Of a stretch of 33,802 nucleotides of DNA, positions 25,284 to 33,802 are shown one piece after another. Numbering within the stretch: the stretch's first letter is position 1; every line of letters starts with the position of its first letter. The DNA is from an uncultured Ferrovum sp. (GTDB lineage: Bacteria > Pseudomonadota > Gammaproteobacteria > Burkholderiales > Ferrovaceae). The stretch spans positions 1-33,802 of the forward strand of contig CAITLJ010000012.1 in the NCBI GenBank assembly GCA_903893215.1, written 5' to 3'. The position numbers and the translations under genes were made by a program. The notes under the pieces are model-generated. The model was given only the letters and a program-made list of their open reading frames with translations. It was not told the DNA's origin and did no database searches.

Positions 25284-27131
25284 TCAGCCGGGATTGAACT
25301 GCAGTGCTGCCAGCCGAGCGTAGAGGCCGCCCACGGCCACCAGCGAAGCGTGGGTGCCCTCCTCGACCATCTGGCCGTGTTCCAGCACCAGAATGCGGTC
25401 AGCCCGCTGCACGGTGGCAAGGCGATGCGCGATCACCAGCGTGGTGCGCCCTTCCATCAGCGTGTCGAGTGCCTGCTGCACCAGATGCTCGCTCTCGGCA
25501 TCCAGACTGCTGGTGGCTTCGTCGAGCAGCAGGATTGGTCGGTTGGCCAGCAGGGCCCGGGCAATTGCCAGTCGTGCGCGCTGTCCACCCGACAGACGGA
25601 CACCGCGCTCACCCAGCCAGGTATCGAGTCCCTCGGGCAGACGCTCGATGAATTCCAGCGCACAGGCAGCGCGACAGGCCTCGAGCACCTCGGCGTCGGT
25701 CGCCTCCGGTCGCCCGTAACGCACATTGGCTGCGATGCTGGCCGCAAAGATCGCCGGCTCCTGCGGCACCACCGCCATCAGCCGACGCAAGGCCAGCCCA
25801 CCCAGGGCCTCAGCCGGCACGCCATCGATCAGGATGCGCCCCGCACCCGGCCGGTAAAAGCGCTGCAGCAACTGGAACACTGTGGTCTTGCCGGCCCCGG
25901 AAGGTCCGACCAGCGCCACGGTTTCGCCTGGCTGCACGCACAGGTCGAGACCGACCAGCGCAAGCGCATCGGGGCGCGAGGGATAGCGGAATTGCACCTG
26001 CTCGAAACGGACTTCGCCGCGCACCGGCAGCGGCAGGCTGACCGGATGCTCCGGTTCCGGCAGGTCGGCTGGCGCATCAAGGATCTCGAACAGGCGTTCG
26101 GTGGCCCCGGCGGCCCGCTGCAGGTCACCGATGGTTTCACTGATCGCCCCCACCGCCCCTGCCACGACCACGGCGTAAAACACGAAGGCCGACAACTGAC
26201 CTGCGGTGATGCGTCCGGCCAGCACGTCGTGCCCACCCACCCACAGGATCACGCCAACGGCACCGAAGACCAGCAGGATTACCAGCGCGGTGAGCAGGGC
26301 GCGCTGCCGGATGCGCGCACGAGCTGCTGCAAAGGCGGCCTCCACCTGACTGCCAAAAAAGTCGCGGTCGCGCGCCTCATGGCCATAGCTTTGCACGGTG
26401 CGAATCTCGTGCAGGGTCTCGTCGATGTGGGCGCCCAGGTCGCCCACCCGATCCTGACTGGCGCGCGACAGCTTGCGCACCCGACGCCCATACACAATGA
26501 TCGGCACCACGGTGAGCGGAATACCACCAATCACGAACAGGGTGAGCTTGGCGCTGGTCGCCATCAGCAGCACCAGGCCACCCAGCGCCAGCAGCGTGTT
26601 GCGCAAGGCGATCGAAGCCGAAGAGCCGATCACCGACTCGATCACCGTGGTGTCATTGGTGAGCCGGGAAATCACTTCCCCGGTGCGCACCGTCTCGAAA
26701 TACCCGGGGCTCTGCGACAGCAGACGACCGAACACCGCCTTCCGCAGGTCGGCGACCACCCGCTCTCCCAGCCAGGACACCTGATAGAAGCGCAGGAAGG
26801 TGGCCCCCGCCAACGCCACCACCACCAGCAGCATGCCGACCAGTGCCTGATCCAGAAAGGCGGCACCGCCATGGGCACCAAAGCCCTGATCAATCACCCG
26901 ACGCAATCCCTGACCGACCGCCAGCACACCGCTGGCCGCCACGATCAGTGCAGCACCCGCCAGAGCGATGCGCCCCCGGTAAGGTCGCAGGAACGGCCAC
27001 AGGCGCAGCAGACCACCAAGACCGGGACGGCCTGCCCCGGCAGGCACGCCGCTTGCTGCAACATCGGCCGCCGGTGCCATTTCGGTCACCACCGCAGGGG
27101 CGGCCGTCACGGTCTGTGCGGCCTTGCTCAC
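25284..27131 (-). CDS. ABC exporter, fused permease-ATPase half transporter
   Basis: 615 residues from GTG 27131, which overlaps the stop of the quinone oxidoreductase (GTGA); an ATG at 27080 is an alternative. After an Ala-rich cytoplasmic tail the six-helix type I exporter domain covers about 50-350. The nucleotide-binding domain has Walker A GPSGAGKT (409-416), Q loop PQEP, signature LSGGQ (513-517), Walker B ILLLDE (533-538) and the switch His in AHRLATV. It would act as a homodimer of MsbA/LmrA type and export a lipid or drug; the substrate is not evident. Last gene of the RND-qor-ABC operon. Confidence 0.93.
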   Translation of the reverse strand: MSKAAQTVTAAPAVVTEMAPAADVAASGVPAGAGRPGLGGLLRLWPFLRPYRGRIALAGAALIVAASGVLAVGQGLRRVIDQGFGAHGGAAFLDQALVGMLLVVVALAGATFLRFYQVSWLGERVVADLRKAVFGRLLSQSPGYFETVRTGEVISRLTNDTTVIESVIGSSASIALRNTLLALGGLVLLMATSAKLTLFVIGGIPLTVVPIIVYGRRVRKLSRASQDRVGDLGAHIDETLHEIRTVQSYGHEARDRDFFGSQVEAAFAAARARIRQRALLTALVILLVFGAVGVILWVGGHDVLAGRITAGQLSAFVFYAVVVAGAVGAISETIGDLQRAAGATERLFEILDAPADLPEPEHPVSLPLPVRGEVRFEQVQFRYPSRPDALALVGLDLCVQPGETVALVGPSGAGKTTVFQLLQRFYRPGAGRILIDGVPAEALGGLALRRLMAVVPQEPAIFAASIAANVRYGRPEATDAEVLEACRAACALEFIERLPEGLDTWLGERGVRLSGGQRARLAIARALLANRPILLLDEATSSLDAESEHLVQQALDTLMEGRTTLVIAHRLATVQRADRILVLEHGQMVEEGTHASLVAVGGLYARLAALQFNPG

Positions 27132-28105
27132 GCGAGGGTGAACACGGTGGAACCCGTGGTACGTCGTGCTTCGAGATCGCGATGCGCCTGGGCAGCATCC
27201 TTCAGCGCATAGGTCTGATGGATGTTGATCTTGACGATGCCTCGCGTCACCACATCAAACAGTGAACCCGCGATCGCCTCCAGATCCTTGCGCTGCGCAA
27301 TGTAGGTGAACAAGGTTGGCCGGGTGATGAACAGCGAACCCTTCTTGGCCAGATCCCCCAGGTCGAAGGGTGGCACGGGACCAGAGGCCGCGCCATACAG
27401 CACCATCATGCCCAGCGGTGCCAGGCAGTCGAGCGAATGCTGGAAGGTGTCATGACCGATCGAGTCGTAGACCACCGGCACCTTGGCCCCGCCAGTGATC
27501 TCCAGCACGCGGGCGTGGAAATTCTCGCGCGTGTAGACGATCGGGTGGTCGCAGCCATGGGCGCGCGCCAGTTCGGCCTTTTCCTCGCTACCCACCGTGC
27601 CGATCACCGTGGCCCCCAGATGCTTGGCCCACTGGCAAAGGATCAGCCCTACGCCACCGGCGGCGGCATGGACCAGGATGGTGTCGCCAGCCTTCACCGG
27701 ATAGGTGCGGTGCAGCAGGTACTGCGCCGTCATGCCTTGCAGCATCATTGCAGCACCCTGCTCGAAGCTTAGCGCATCGGGCAACCGCACCAGGCGGTCG
27801 GCGGGGATCACCCGCATTTCACTGTAAGCGCCAAGCGGCCCGCCGGCATACGCCACCCGATCGCCCACGTTCAGGTGGGTGACGCCTTCGCCGAGCGCCT
27901 CGACCACCCCGGCGGCCTCCAGGCCCGGCGTGATCGGCAGTGCCAGCGGATAGGCGCCGCTGCGGTGATAGACATCAATGTAGTTGAGGCCGACGGCATG
28001 ATGGCGCACCAGCGCTTCGCCGGGACCAGGCTGACCCACCTCGACGGACTCCCATTGCAGGACTTCGGGCCCCCCTTGGGCATGCATTCGAATGGCGAAA
28101 CTCAT
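27128..28105 (-). CDS. qor: NADPH:quinone oxidoreductase (zinc-free MDR family)
   Basis: 325 residues from ATG 28105, with GAGGAGAG upstream. The N-terminal GroES-like part has VGLNYIDVYHRSGAYP and PGLEAAGVVEALGEGV; the Rossmann part has VHAAAGGVGLILCQWAKHLGATVIGTVGS. The zinc ligands of true alcohol dehydrogenases are missing, which is typical of quinone oxidoreductases. It reduces quinones or other electrophilic carbonyls with NADPH. Both ends overlap neighbouring genes by 4 nt (RND upstream, ABC downstream), so it is tightly coupled with two exporters, suggesting a detoxification unit. Confidence 0.93.
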   Translation of the reverse strand: MSFAIRMHAQGGPEVLQWESVEVGQPGPGEALVRHHAVGLNYIDVYHRSGAYPLALPITPGLEAAGVVEALGEGVTHLNVGDRVAYAGGPLGAYSEMRVIPADRLVRLPDALSFEQGAAMMLQGMTAQYLLHRTYPVKAGDTILVHAAAGGVGLILCQWAKHLGATVIGTVGSEEKAELARAHGCDHPIVYTRENFHARVLEITGGAKVPVVYDSIGHDTFQHSLDCLAPLGMMVLYGAASGPVPPFDLGDLAKKGSLFITRPTLFTYIAQRKDLEAIAGSLFDVVTRGIVKINIHQTYALKDAAQAHRDLEARRTTGSTVFTLA

Positions 28106-31100
28106 GTTCTTGTACTCTCCTCAAAGCGACGATCGAAACGGCCAAAGTGCAACAATACGGCCGGCAGCACCAACAGGTTCAAGAGGGTGGACGTGACCAG
28201 TCCGCCCACGATAATACTTGCCATCGGACCCTCGATCTCGCGTCCGGGTTCACCGCTGCCCAACGCCAGCGGTAACAGGCCAAGTGCAGTGACCAGGGCG
28301 GTCATCAGGATGGACGGCAAGCGCTCGGCGGCGCCGCGTCTTGCCGTGTCCGCATTCCACGGCAGGCGCAGCGTGCCGGTGAGGTACTGATAATGCGATA
28401 CCAGCATGATCGAGTTGCGCAGGGTGATGCCGAACAGGGTGACGAAGCCGACCAGCGAGCCCAATGACAGCCAGCCTCCGGTGAGCAGCACCGCCACCAC
28501 GCCGCCCATCAGCGCAAACGGCAGGTTGAGGAGGGTGATCACCAGCGGTCGCAGTGCACCGAAGGCCATGTACAGCAGCAACAGGATACCGAGCCCGCAC
28601 AGCGCAGCCTGACGGATCAAGTCCTGCCGCGCCTGCGCTTCCGCTTCCGCATCCCCGGAAAACACCACATAGTCGCCCGGCGCAAGGTGGGCGTCTGTGG
28701 CCAGCCGCGCACGCGCCAGCCGGCTGAACGCAGCCAGATCGACCCCGCTCACGTCGGCGGTGACGGTCTGCACCCGCTTGCCGGCCAGATGCAGGATCTT
28801 GTAACGGCCATTGTGCGCTTCGAGCTGTGCCAGCGTGCCAAGGGGTACCACCTCACCGGTCGGGGTGTCCAGTGGCAGGCGCGCCATCGCCTGCAGGGAA
28901 GTCCGGCTGACTGGTTCGGCGATGACCACCAGCGGCACGGCCTGTTCGTGCTGACGCACCTCGCCCACCGTGCGCCCCTGCAACGCGGTCTGCAGGGTGT
29001 CGCTCACTGCGCCGGCCTGCAAGCCATGCGCGGCCAGCGCCTCCGGCCGCAGCTGCACCGCAAACTCGGGAAAACCCGGCGGCGCCTGCACCTGCACGTC
29101 ACTGGCGCCGGGAATCGAGGCCAGCACCCGGGCCACCTGCTGGGCATCGCGATCCAGGGCGTCCAGGTCGGGGCCGTGGATGTTGACCACCACAGCGGCG
29201 GCGTAACCGGCCACGGTTTCCTCGATACGCTCGGTCAGGAAGGTATTGACCGCAAAGTTGCCACCACCGAACCGACCTGCCTGACCGGCACCACCGATCA
29301 GGGTGCGGATCGCCGCCAGCACCCGAGCCTGACCGGCCCCGTCGAGCGGGTCGAGTTCCACTTCGAATTCACTGTAATGCACCCCGGCCGTATCGGCGCC
29401 ATTGCTCGCCCGGCCCACCCATTGCGCGGTACTGCGCACGCCCGGGATGGCGCGCACCGCCTGGGCCACCCGGCTGCCGACACGCAGGGTTTCCTGCGCC
29501 GAACTGCCGGGTAGCAGGGTCATGTGGACAATGAAATGACCTTCCTTGAGTGGCGGGATGAACTCGCCACCGAACAGCGGCAGCAAGGCCAGCCCACCCA
29601 GCAGCAGTGCTGCCGTCATGCTGGCCGCCAGCCTTGGTCGCTGGTCGATCCGCGCCAGCAGGGCGATGTAGCGCGGGCGCAACCAGGCAATCAGCGGCGG
29701 ATCGCTGGCCTGCAGGCGACTGCGGCCAAGCAGCAGCAGCGACAGCGCCGGCGTCACCGTGACCGCCACCAGCAGCGAGGCGAGGATGGCCAGGATGTAG
29801 GCCAGTCCGAGCGGCGCGAACAACTTGCCAGCCACACCGGACAGGGTGAGCAGGGGCACGAACACCAGAGCCACAATGAAGGTGGCGTAGACCACCGAGC
29901 TGCGCACCTCGAGCGAGGCATCGAACACCACCTCGGCGAGTCCGCGCGGCTGCGCCAGACCGCGGTTTTCGCGCAGGCGGCGAAAGATGTTTTCGCTGTC
30001 GATGATAGCGTCGTCCACCACCTCGCCGAGCGCGATCGCCAGGCCACCGAGCACCATGATGTTGAGCGAGACGTGGCAGGCCTGCAGCACCTGCAGCGCC
30101 GCCAGCAGGGACAGCGGAATGGCCGTGGCCGAGATCAGCGCGGTGCGCGCATTGAACAGGAACAGGAACAGCACGCTGATCACCAGCACCGAACCGAGCA
30201 GGATGTCGCGCTGCACGTTGCCGATCGCGACGTCGATGAAGTTGGCTGGCCGGAACATGCGCGGCTCAAGCTGCACCTGCTGGGCCTGCAACAGCGGACG
30301 CAGGTCGGCGAGCACCTGCTCGCTGGCGAGCGTGACGGCGCGCGTATTCGCCCCCAGCTGCCCCTGCACCATCAGGAACACACCCGGGCGCCCGTTGATC
30401 GAAGCACCGCTGATCGCCGGCGCGGCGGCAGTGACCACCCGGGCCACGTCGCCGATCCGCACCGGTCCCTCGGGGCGAGCCAACACCACCTGACGCAGCA
30501 GTTCCGCACGCGCCCGCGGTGCGGCATCGATCTGGATCAGGATGCGCTGATTGGCCCCCTCCACATAGCCAGCCGACTGCAGGCTGCCCGACTGACGCAC
30601 GGCCTGCACCAACTGCTCCAGCGTGACCCGCCGCGACTGCAATGCCTGCAGATCGGCCTGCACCTGCCATTGCACCTGTTCACCGCCGAACACATTGACG
30701 TCGGCCACCCCTTCGGCCGCCAGCAGGGCCGGACGCACCGTGGTGTCGACCAGCGTGCGCAGGGCCTGCAAGTCGCGCTGCTGCGACCACAGCCCGATGC
30801 CGAGGATGGTGCTGGCCGAGGACGTCAGCGGGTTGATCACCGGCACCACGCCCGCGGGCAAGGCGGTACCCAGGGTACTGATGCGCTCGGCCACCAGCTG
30901 ACGATTGCGGTAGATATCGCTGCCATCGCTGAACACCAGAGTGATCACGCTCAGCCCCGGAATCGATTGCGAGCGCAGCGCGTGCACCCCGGCCACACCG
31001 CCGAGCACCGCCTCGACCGGCCGCGTGACCTGCGTTTCGACCTGCCCGGCGGCCATGCCAGGGGCCTCGCTCTGGATCACCACCTGCACTGGCGAAAATT

Positions 31101-31221
31101 CGGGAAACACGTCCAGGCTGGCCCGCTGCAGCGACAAGCCGCCCGACAGCAGCACTGCCAGCGCCAGCGCCAGCACCACGCCGGGCTGCCGGGTAGCAAA
31201 GCGCACCAGGGCAGCGATCAT
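28102..31221 (-). CDS. RND efflux permease, heavy-metal (CzcA/CusA) family
   Basis: 1039 residues from ATG 31221; a TTG at 31242 would add seven residues without a better ribosome binding site. The layout is complete: TM1 (VVLALALAVLLSGGL), LDVFPEFSPVQVVIQSEAPGM, two periplasmic halves, twelve helices. The TM4 proton-relay motif reads GEVVDDAIIDSENIFRRL with both Asp and the Glu in place, a DDA variant rather than the DGA of CzcA or the DAA of CusA. GRASNGADTAGVHYSEFEVEL lies in the second periplasmic domain. HME-RND pumps export metal cations with a membrane-fusion adaptor and an outer-membrane channel, but neither gene is adjacent. Its stop overlaps qor (ATGA, 28102-28105). The metal specificity is unknown. 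Confidence 0.9.
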   Translation of the reverse strand: MIAALVRFATRQPGVVLALALAVLLSGGLSLQRASLDVFPEFSPVQVVIQSEAPGMAAGQVETQVTRPVEAVLGGVAGVHALRSQSIPGLSVITLVFSDGSDIYRNRQLVAERISTLGTALPAGVVPVINPLTSSASTILGIGLWSQQRDLQALRTLVDTTVRPALLAAEGVADVNVFGGEQVQWQVQADLQALQSRRVTLEQLVQAVRQSGSLQSAGYVEGANQRILIQIDAAPRARAELLRQVVLARPEGPVRIGDVARVVTAAAPAISGASINGRPGVFLMVQGQLGANTRAVTLASEQVLADLRPLLQAQQVQLEPRMFRPANFIDVAIGNVQRDILLGSVLVISVLFLFLFNARTALISATAIPLSLLAALQVLQACHVSLNIMVLGGLAIALGEVVDDAIIDSENIFRRLRENRGLAQPRGLAEVVFDASLEVRSSVVYATFIVALVFVPLLTLSGVAGKLFAPLGLAYILAILASLLVAVTVTPALSLLLLGRSRLQASDPPLIAWLRPRYIALLARIDQRPRLAASMTAALLLGGLALLPLFGGEFIPPLKEGHFIVHMTLLPGSSAQETLRVGSRVAQAVRAIPGVRSTAQWVGRASNGADTAGVHYSEFEVELDPLDGAGQARVLAAIRTLIGGAGQAGRFGGGNFAVNTFLTERIEETVAGYAAAVVVNIHGPDLDALDRDAQQVARVLASIPGASDVQVQAPPGFPEFAVQLRPEALAAHGLQAGAVSDTLQTALQGRTVGEVRQHEQAVPLVVIAEPVSRTSLQAMARLPLDTPTGEVVPLGTLAQLEAHNGRYKILHLAGKRVQTVTADVSGVDLAAFSRLARARLATDAHLAPGDYVVFSGDAEAEAQARQDLIRQAALCGLGILLLLYMAFGALRPLVITLLNLPFALMGGVVAVLLTGGWLSLGSLVGFVTLFGITLRNSIMLVSHYQYLTGTLRLPWNADTARRGAAERLPSILMTALVTALGLLPLALGSGEPGREIEGPMASIIVGGLVTSTLLNLLVLPAVLLHFGRFDRRFEESTRT

Positions 31222-31253
31222 TGCGGAATCCGGCAGCGGCAATCAGGCGGCAT
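31218..31253 (-). CDS. Possible 11-codon leader ORF overlapping the RND start
   Basis: ATG 31253 to TGA 31218 encodes MPPDCRCRIPQ. Its stop overlaps the RND ATG in an ATGA arrangement, as do the genes of the operon. The peptide has two Cys (C-R-C). No good ribosome binding site precedes it, so translation is uncertain; it is listed because it could couple to or attenuate the pump. Confidence 0.25.
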   Translation of the reverse strand: MPPDCRCRIPQ

Positions 31254-31366
31254 CGTCACACAGGAGGGGTTGGAGCAAACCTGCGCAGTGTAACGCGGAA
31301 CACGCAGCAGCCCCCGGCGTCCGGGCAAAAGCCGGGCAGACCTGGCGCCCGCCGGCACGAGGCATG

Positions 31367-31422
31367 GCGGTCAGGCGATCAGGCGGTCAGGCGGTCAGGC
31401 GGTCAGGCGGTCAGGCAGTCAG
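31367..31422. repeat. Seven tandem copies of the octamer GCGGTCAG
   Basis: Units start at 31367 and every 8 bp; five are identical, the second (GCGATCAG) and the last (GCAGTCAG) differ by one base. On the minus strand each unit contains TGA. The stop codon of the GGDEF-EAL gene (31419-31421) is in the last unit. Because 8 is not a multiple of 3, the array places stops in all three minus-strand frames. Confidence 0.9.
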
Positions 31423-33802
31423 CCTGCCAGTACAGCCGCCATCTGCAAGCTGGGCGGGAAGGTCACCTCGCGGCCTGGCATGATGAAGGGTACCGGCTCG
31501 TCCACCCCATTGCCCTGCACCATGTTGACGCCCATCTGGTCGAGCAGGGCCATGCAACGACGATCTTCGACAAATTCGGCGATGGTTTCCAGACCCATCA
31601 ACTGGCCAATGCGGTTGATCGACTCGACCATGGCGCAATCCACCCGGTCTTCCACCATGTCCCGTACGAACAGGCCATCGATCTTGAGAAAATCGACGTC
31701 GAGCTGGCGCAGGTAACCGAAGCTCGACATGCCTGCGCCAAAGTCATCGAGCCCGAACCGGCAACCCAGGCCGCGCAACTCGGCAATGAACCGTTTGGCT
31801 TTTTTCAGATTGGCAATTGCCGAGGTCTCGGTGATTTCGAACCAGATCGATTCATGGGGCACACGACACAGGCGGAATTGCTCCTTCACGTATTCCAGAA
31901 AGCTCTCGTCGGTGATCGAGGCCCCCGACAGGTTGATCGCCAGACTGAGCGCAGGCTCGCCGGCTGCCGCCGGTGGCAGGCCGGCCAGCCGCTGCAGCGC
32001 GGTGCGCACCACCCAGCGATCGATCAAGGGCATCACGCCATAACGCTCGGCCGCCGGAATGAAGGCCATTGGCGGCACCAGGTCGCCCGCCAGGTCGACC
32101 ATCCGCAGCAGCACTTCGAAGTGGCAGCCGTGTGCACTGTCGGCGCGCAGGGCATGGATCCGCTGCGCATACAGGCACAGACGGCCCTGCTCCATCGCTT
32201 CGTGGATGCGCGACACCCATTGCATCTCGCCCGACCGGGTGCGGATTTCGTCGTCGTCCGGCGAGTAGGCATGCAGCCGGTTGCGCCCCTGCTCCTTGGC
32301 GTAATAGCAAGCCTTGTCGGCGGCGCTCATCACATCGGTGAGCGTCATGCTGCCGCTGACGAAATGCACCACGCCAATACTGACACCAACACGGAAGACC
32401 CGTTCGTTCCAGCCAAAGGACAGCTCGCGCACTGCGGTCAGCATCGATTCGCCGATCCGTACGGCATCCTCGCGGCTACAGTTCTCGAGGATCACGCCAA
32501 ACTCGTCGCCACCCAGCCGCGACAGGATATCGGCATTGCGCGTCTGTCCCGACAACAGCAGCGAAATCTGGCGCAGCAGTTCGTCACCGGCATCATGTCC
32601 GCAGGTGTCATTGACGATCTTGAACTGGTCAAGGTCGAGATAAAGCAGGGCATGGCCCGGCGCAGGATTGCGGCGGTCTGCCGCCACCCGCGCCAGTTCT
32701 TCTTCAAATGCACGCCGGTTGTGCAGGCCGGTCAGGCTGTCATGGCGGGCCTGGCGAAACAGTTCGGCGCGCGAACGGCGCAGGTTCTCGCGCGCGGCCT
32801 GCAGACTGTTGGCGGCATGCTGGACGTCGGTCTGCAAGCGGTTGATGCTGCTGGCGATACGGCCGATCTCGTCCCTGAAGGGGGTTTCCAGCGCACGCAG
32901 TTGCACCAGCGGCGGCATATGGTCGAGTTCGCCACGCCCGAGTGCATCAATGGCACGACGTAACTGGGTCACCGCGCCATGGGTGAGGTGTTCGGCCGCT
33001 TCGGCGGCGCGCGTCAGTGCGTGCACGATGAGCGCCGGCAGGATCAGGCCGACGAGCACGGTAAGCAGTGCCACCGCAGTGAAAATATCCCCCACCAGGG
33101 CCGACAGCGCGCGCTCCTCGCCGTTCAGCGCCTGCGTGGCGACCAGATACCCCACCCCGTTCAGCGCCAGGGTGAGCAGCATGCCAGCCAGCAGCTTGGC
33201 ATGGATTGAGGCGTGCTTGCCACCCGGTTCCAGCCGGCGCACCGGCTGCAGCATGCGCTGGCCCAGATGGAGCAATCCGCCGCCGTAAATCATCACCAAC
33301 CCGATCAGCACGGCCTGAATACCCCAGGCCTGCACGCCGAGTACGGCCGCGCCCAGCCAGACCATTGCCGCCATCAGCGCGGCCCGACCGACCAGACGCA
33401 AGGCCTCCGGACGCAGGCAGGGCAACTGGGCGGCAGAGCGCTGGATCAGGCGCGGCGCCAGCACGACGGCCGCTGCGCCGGCCAGACCGACGCTATACGA
33501 CAGTGCCGCACCGGCATACAGCCACGGAAAGTCGCGCAACAGGCAGAACACCAGAATGGTGGCGGCGGTGACGATGGGCATGATCGACCGCGGACCTGCG
33601 GGTCGGCTCGACGTCTTGTGCTGGCGCAGGCCCAGCAGGGCAGCAGCGGCGGCCCGCTGCGACAACTGCAGGGCGAGTACACCGGCTCCCAGCACCAGGG
33701 TGAGCGGTGCGAGGGCATCAAACCGCAGCAGATCGCCCGGCGGAATTGCGCTGGCAGGCGCTTGCAGGCACATCAGCGCAGCGAGCGCGGCCATCAGCAC
33801 CG
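31419..33802 (-). CDS. Membrane-bound GGDEF-EAL cyclic-di-GMP protein (5' end outside window)
   Basis: At least 793 residues; the frame runs off the right edge, so the true start is not visible (a GTG at 33800 and an ATG at 33794 are inside the frame). Several hydrophobic helices cover the N-terminal third, followed by a HAMP-like stretch (RAAEAAEHLTHGAVTQLRRAIDALGRGELD). The GGDEF domain is intact (RLGGDEF, codons 32499-32513) with an RNAD inhibitory I-site five residues before it. The EAL domain has EVL in place of EAL, but keeps the catalytic Asn (INLSG), Glu (EITET), DDFG, the Lys of DFLKIDG, and the ETIAEFVED and QGNG motifs, so phosphodiesterase activity is possible. It likely sets c-di-GMP level in response to an envelope signal. 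Confidence 0.9.
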   Translation of the reverse strand, partial: VLMAALAALMCLQAPASAIPPGDLLRFDALAPLTLVLGAGVLALQLSQRAAAAALLGLRQHKTSSRPAGPRSIMPIVTAATILVFCLLRDFPWLYAGAALSYSVGLAGAAAVVLAPRLIQRSAAQLPCLRPEALRLVGRAALMAAMVWLGAAVLGVQAWGIQAVLIGLVMIYGGGLLHLGQRMLQPVRRLEPGGKHASIHAKLLAGMLLTLALNGVGYLVATQALNGEERALSALVGDIFTAVALLTVLVGLILPALIVHALTRAAEAAEHLTHGAVTQLRRAIDALGRGELDHMPPLVQLRALETPFRDEIGRIASSINRLQTDVQHAANSLQAARENLRRSRAELFRQARHDSLTGLHNRRAFEEELARVAADRRNPAPGHALLYLDLDQFKIVNDTCGHDAGDELLRQISLLLSGQTRNADILSRLGGDEFGVILENCSREDAVRIGESMLTAVRELSFGWNERVFRVGVSIGVVHFVSGSMTLTDVMSAADKACYYAKEQGRNRLHAYSPDDDEIRTRSGEMQWVSRIHEAMEQGRLCLYAQRIHALRADSAHGCHFEVLLRMVDLAGDLVPPMAFIPAAERYGVMPLIDRWVVRTALQRLAGLPPAAAGEPALSLAINLSGASITDESFLEYVKEQFRLCRVPHESIWFEITETSAIANLKKAKRFIAELRGLGCRFGLDDFGAGMSSFGYLRQLDVDFLKIDGLFVRDMVEDRVDCAMVESINRIGQLMGLETIAEFVEDRRCMALLDQMGVNMVQGNGVDEPVPFIMPGREVTFPPSLQMAAVLAG

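Noticed and set aside
25350-27212. 620-residue plus-strand open frame opposite the ABC exporter
   Set aside because: It has no recognisable domain, is rich in His/Gln/Arg and mirrors the minus-strand ABC gene, whose motifs are complete. It is a high-GC antisense shadow.
31367-31422. Tandem octamers considered as a CRISPR array or iteron origin
   Set aside because: Units are contiguous with no spacers, and there are no cas or replication initiator genes nearby.
29524-32963. Long plus-strand open frames opposite the RND and GGDEF-EAL genes
   Set aside because: Compositionally biased shadows of well-supported minus-strand genes; no start signals or domains.

Overview
The window (about 65% GC, densely coding) looks like chromosome of a betaproteobacterium of the Burkholderiales/Rhodocyclales type. 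Support comes from the fdxA / trxA-rho-rpmE neighbourhood, a YbiB-type TrpD2 protein, a GlcDEF glycolate oxidase set, and GC-rich genes joined by ATGA overlaps. This placement is inference from gene content and order; no search was run.

Layout. (1) 1-4.5 kb is mobile-element debris: the last 63 codons of a tyrosine recombinase read into a short AT-rich junction. They converge on a minus-strand type IV secretion cluster, virB8/trbF - virB9/trbG - virB10/trbI - SNase-like/lytic transglycosylase protein. The transglycosylase is cut off at the junction, and no ATPase or coupling protein is in view. (2) 4.5-8.5 kb holds a methyl-accepting chemotaxis protein whose 3' end runs 64 bp into sodB in antisense, then ybiB and a 7Fe ferredoxin. 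(3) 8.8-13.2 kb holds trxA, rho (own near-consensus promoter), rpmE (own promoter and intrinsic terminator), a membrane GT39-like glycosyltransferase and a cupin. (4) 13.2-15.8 kb is a CpxA/CpxR-like two-component system divergent from a CpxP/Spy-like periplasmic protein. A perfect CpxR box lies between them, and the leader of the cpxP-like gene has three mutually complementary segments, one covering its ribosome binding site. (5) 15.8-21.3 kb is glcD-glcE-glcF, a divergent hydroxypyruvate isomerase and a 1-Cys peroxiredoxin. (6) 21.5-25.2 kb is rhlE followed by a small secreted protein, divergent from a second Spy-like gene. That protein is very rich in His and Met, and its gene overlaps a TetR-family regulator gene. 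(7) 25.3-31.2 kb is a minus-strand operon, RND pump - quinone oxidoreductase - ABC exporter, joined by 4-nt stop/start overlaps, with no adaptor or outer-membrane partner. (8) 31.4 kb to the end is most of a membrane GGDEF-EAL protein whose stop codon lies in a seven-copy octanucleotide repeat.

The recurring theme of 13-31 kb is envelope and metal/oxidative stress: two Spy/CpxP-like proteins with His/Met-rich segments, a Cpx-type regulator, peroxiredoxin, SodB, and a heavy-metal-type RND pump tied to an exporter. The least ordinary items are the switch-like cpxP leader, the Pro-rich mini-sensor kinase, the His/Met-rich Spy-TetR pair facing the adaptor-less RND operon, and the recombinase/T4SS junction. 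I saw no tRNA, rRNA or CRISPR array, and no complete novel defence system.
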